The notes beneath the pieces are model-generated. The model made no database searches and had not been told where the DNA came from. It saw nothing but the letters and a program-made list of their open reading frames with translations. Positions 63,844 to 64,000 of a stretch of 64,000 nucleotides of DNA are shown here, one piece after another (the first letter of the stretch is position 1; each line of letters begins with the position of its first letter). The stretch is from Leifsonia sp. TF02-11 (GTDB taxonomy: Bacteria; Actinomycetota; Actinomycetes; Actinomycetales; Microbacteriaceae). The stretch covers positions 1 to 64,000 of the forward strand of contig NZ_JAGEKP010000006.1 of assembly GCF_017565305.1 (NCBI RefSeq). The letters run 5' to 3'. The translations under genes and the position numbers were made by a program.

Positions 63844-64000
63844 TTACAGCTCGGCGCGCCCTCCGGACGATGCGGCGGTCCGACCGGTCGCGACGTCGAG
63901 CAGCGCGAAGTCGAATCCCTCCGGCCCGGAGGCCGTGAGCGCCGACCCGGTACGTGTCACCGTGTACTCGGCCACCGCGCCGTCCGGCGTCGTCACGCTC
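63844..64000 (-). CDS. C-terminal end of an unidentified protein (runs off the window)
   Basis: A minus-strand frame ends at the TAA at 63846-63844 and is open to the window edge. The last 51 residues include DGAVAEYTVTRTGSALTASG and end GGRAEL. GC3-rich codon use supports coding. The beta-rich character could suit the C-terminal domain of a glycosidase, but the fragment is too short to identify. It precedes the ROK gene by 16 bp. Confidence 0.55.
   Translation of the reverse strand, partial: SVTTPDGAVAEYTVTRTGSALTASGPEGFDFALLDVATGRTAASSGGRAEL

Noticed and set aside
63839-63849. CTGTA-T-TACAG palindrome as operator of the ROK gene
   Set aside because: It overlaps the stop codon of the upstream gene, which may be co-transcribed with the ROK gene. 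The arms are only 5 bp, so chance is likely.

Overview
The window reads as a chromosomal segment of a high-GC Gram-positive actinobacterium, most likely of the family Microbacteriaceae (Leifsonia-like). The grounds are the GC-rich third codon positions, the many GTG starts, several apparently leaderless starts, the gene pairs dnaX-recR and lysC-asd, an actinobacterial-type SOS box, and a small SRP RNA beside tRNA-Ser(GGA). The genus is an inference.

Region 1 (1-23.3 kb, almost all minus strand) is mostly housekeeping. It holds the N-terminus of ugd, tdk, a three-gene two-component operon, an Rv2578c-type radical SAM gene under a LexA-like box, an ABC-F ATPase with a roughly 200-nt leader, mqo, lysC-asd (aspartate pathway), dnaX-recR, and a DUF1254-pta-ackA run. 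ackA is followed by three tandem secreted lipoproteins of the acyl-CoA thioesterase/BAAT fold, two of which have lost the catalytic serine.

Region 2 (23.4-28.0 kb) is a small accessory patch. It starts with ffs and an intact tRNA-Ser(GGA). A degenerate 3' half of a tRNA-Ser with its own terminator lies 2.4 kb further on. Between them are a DMT exporter, a divergent XRE/cupin regulator with duplicated operators, and a duplicated-HTH-like protein. Beyond the remnant are a small secreted cysteine protein and an unusual NrdR-like protein with a zinc ribbon and two ATP-cone-like domains.

Region 3 (28.0-46.1 kb) is catabolic. A TetR regulator faces a YtcJ-type amidohydrolase plus an APC transporter. 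A SorC regulator faces a polyol dehydrogenase plus a ribose-type ABC importer. A second two-component system is followed by a Sap-type membrane protein, a carboxylesterase, a second YtcJ-type amidohydrolase and an MFS transporter. Both amidohydrolase-transporter cassettes end at the same 55-bp triple-palindrome repeat.

Region 4 (46.1-56.7 kb) carries an AAA ATPase and an arabinan-type utilisation cluster: a secreted BNR/ricin-domain hydrolase, a GH51 arabinofuranosidase, a GH1-type glycosidase, two permeases, a binding lipoprotein and a LacI repressor. A strong promoter with a 26-bp perfect palindromic operator precedes the binding-protein gene.

Region 5 (56.7-64 kb) holds two small membrane proteins, a GNAT and an aminoglycoside-phosphotransferase-like gene in divergent orientation, a PAP2 phosphatase, a Bcr/CflA-type exporter with an attenuator-like leader, a Gfo/Idh/MocA oxidoreductase, a ROK regulator and the C-terminus of an unidentified protein.
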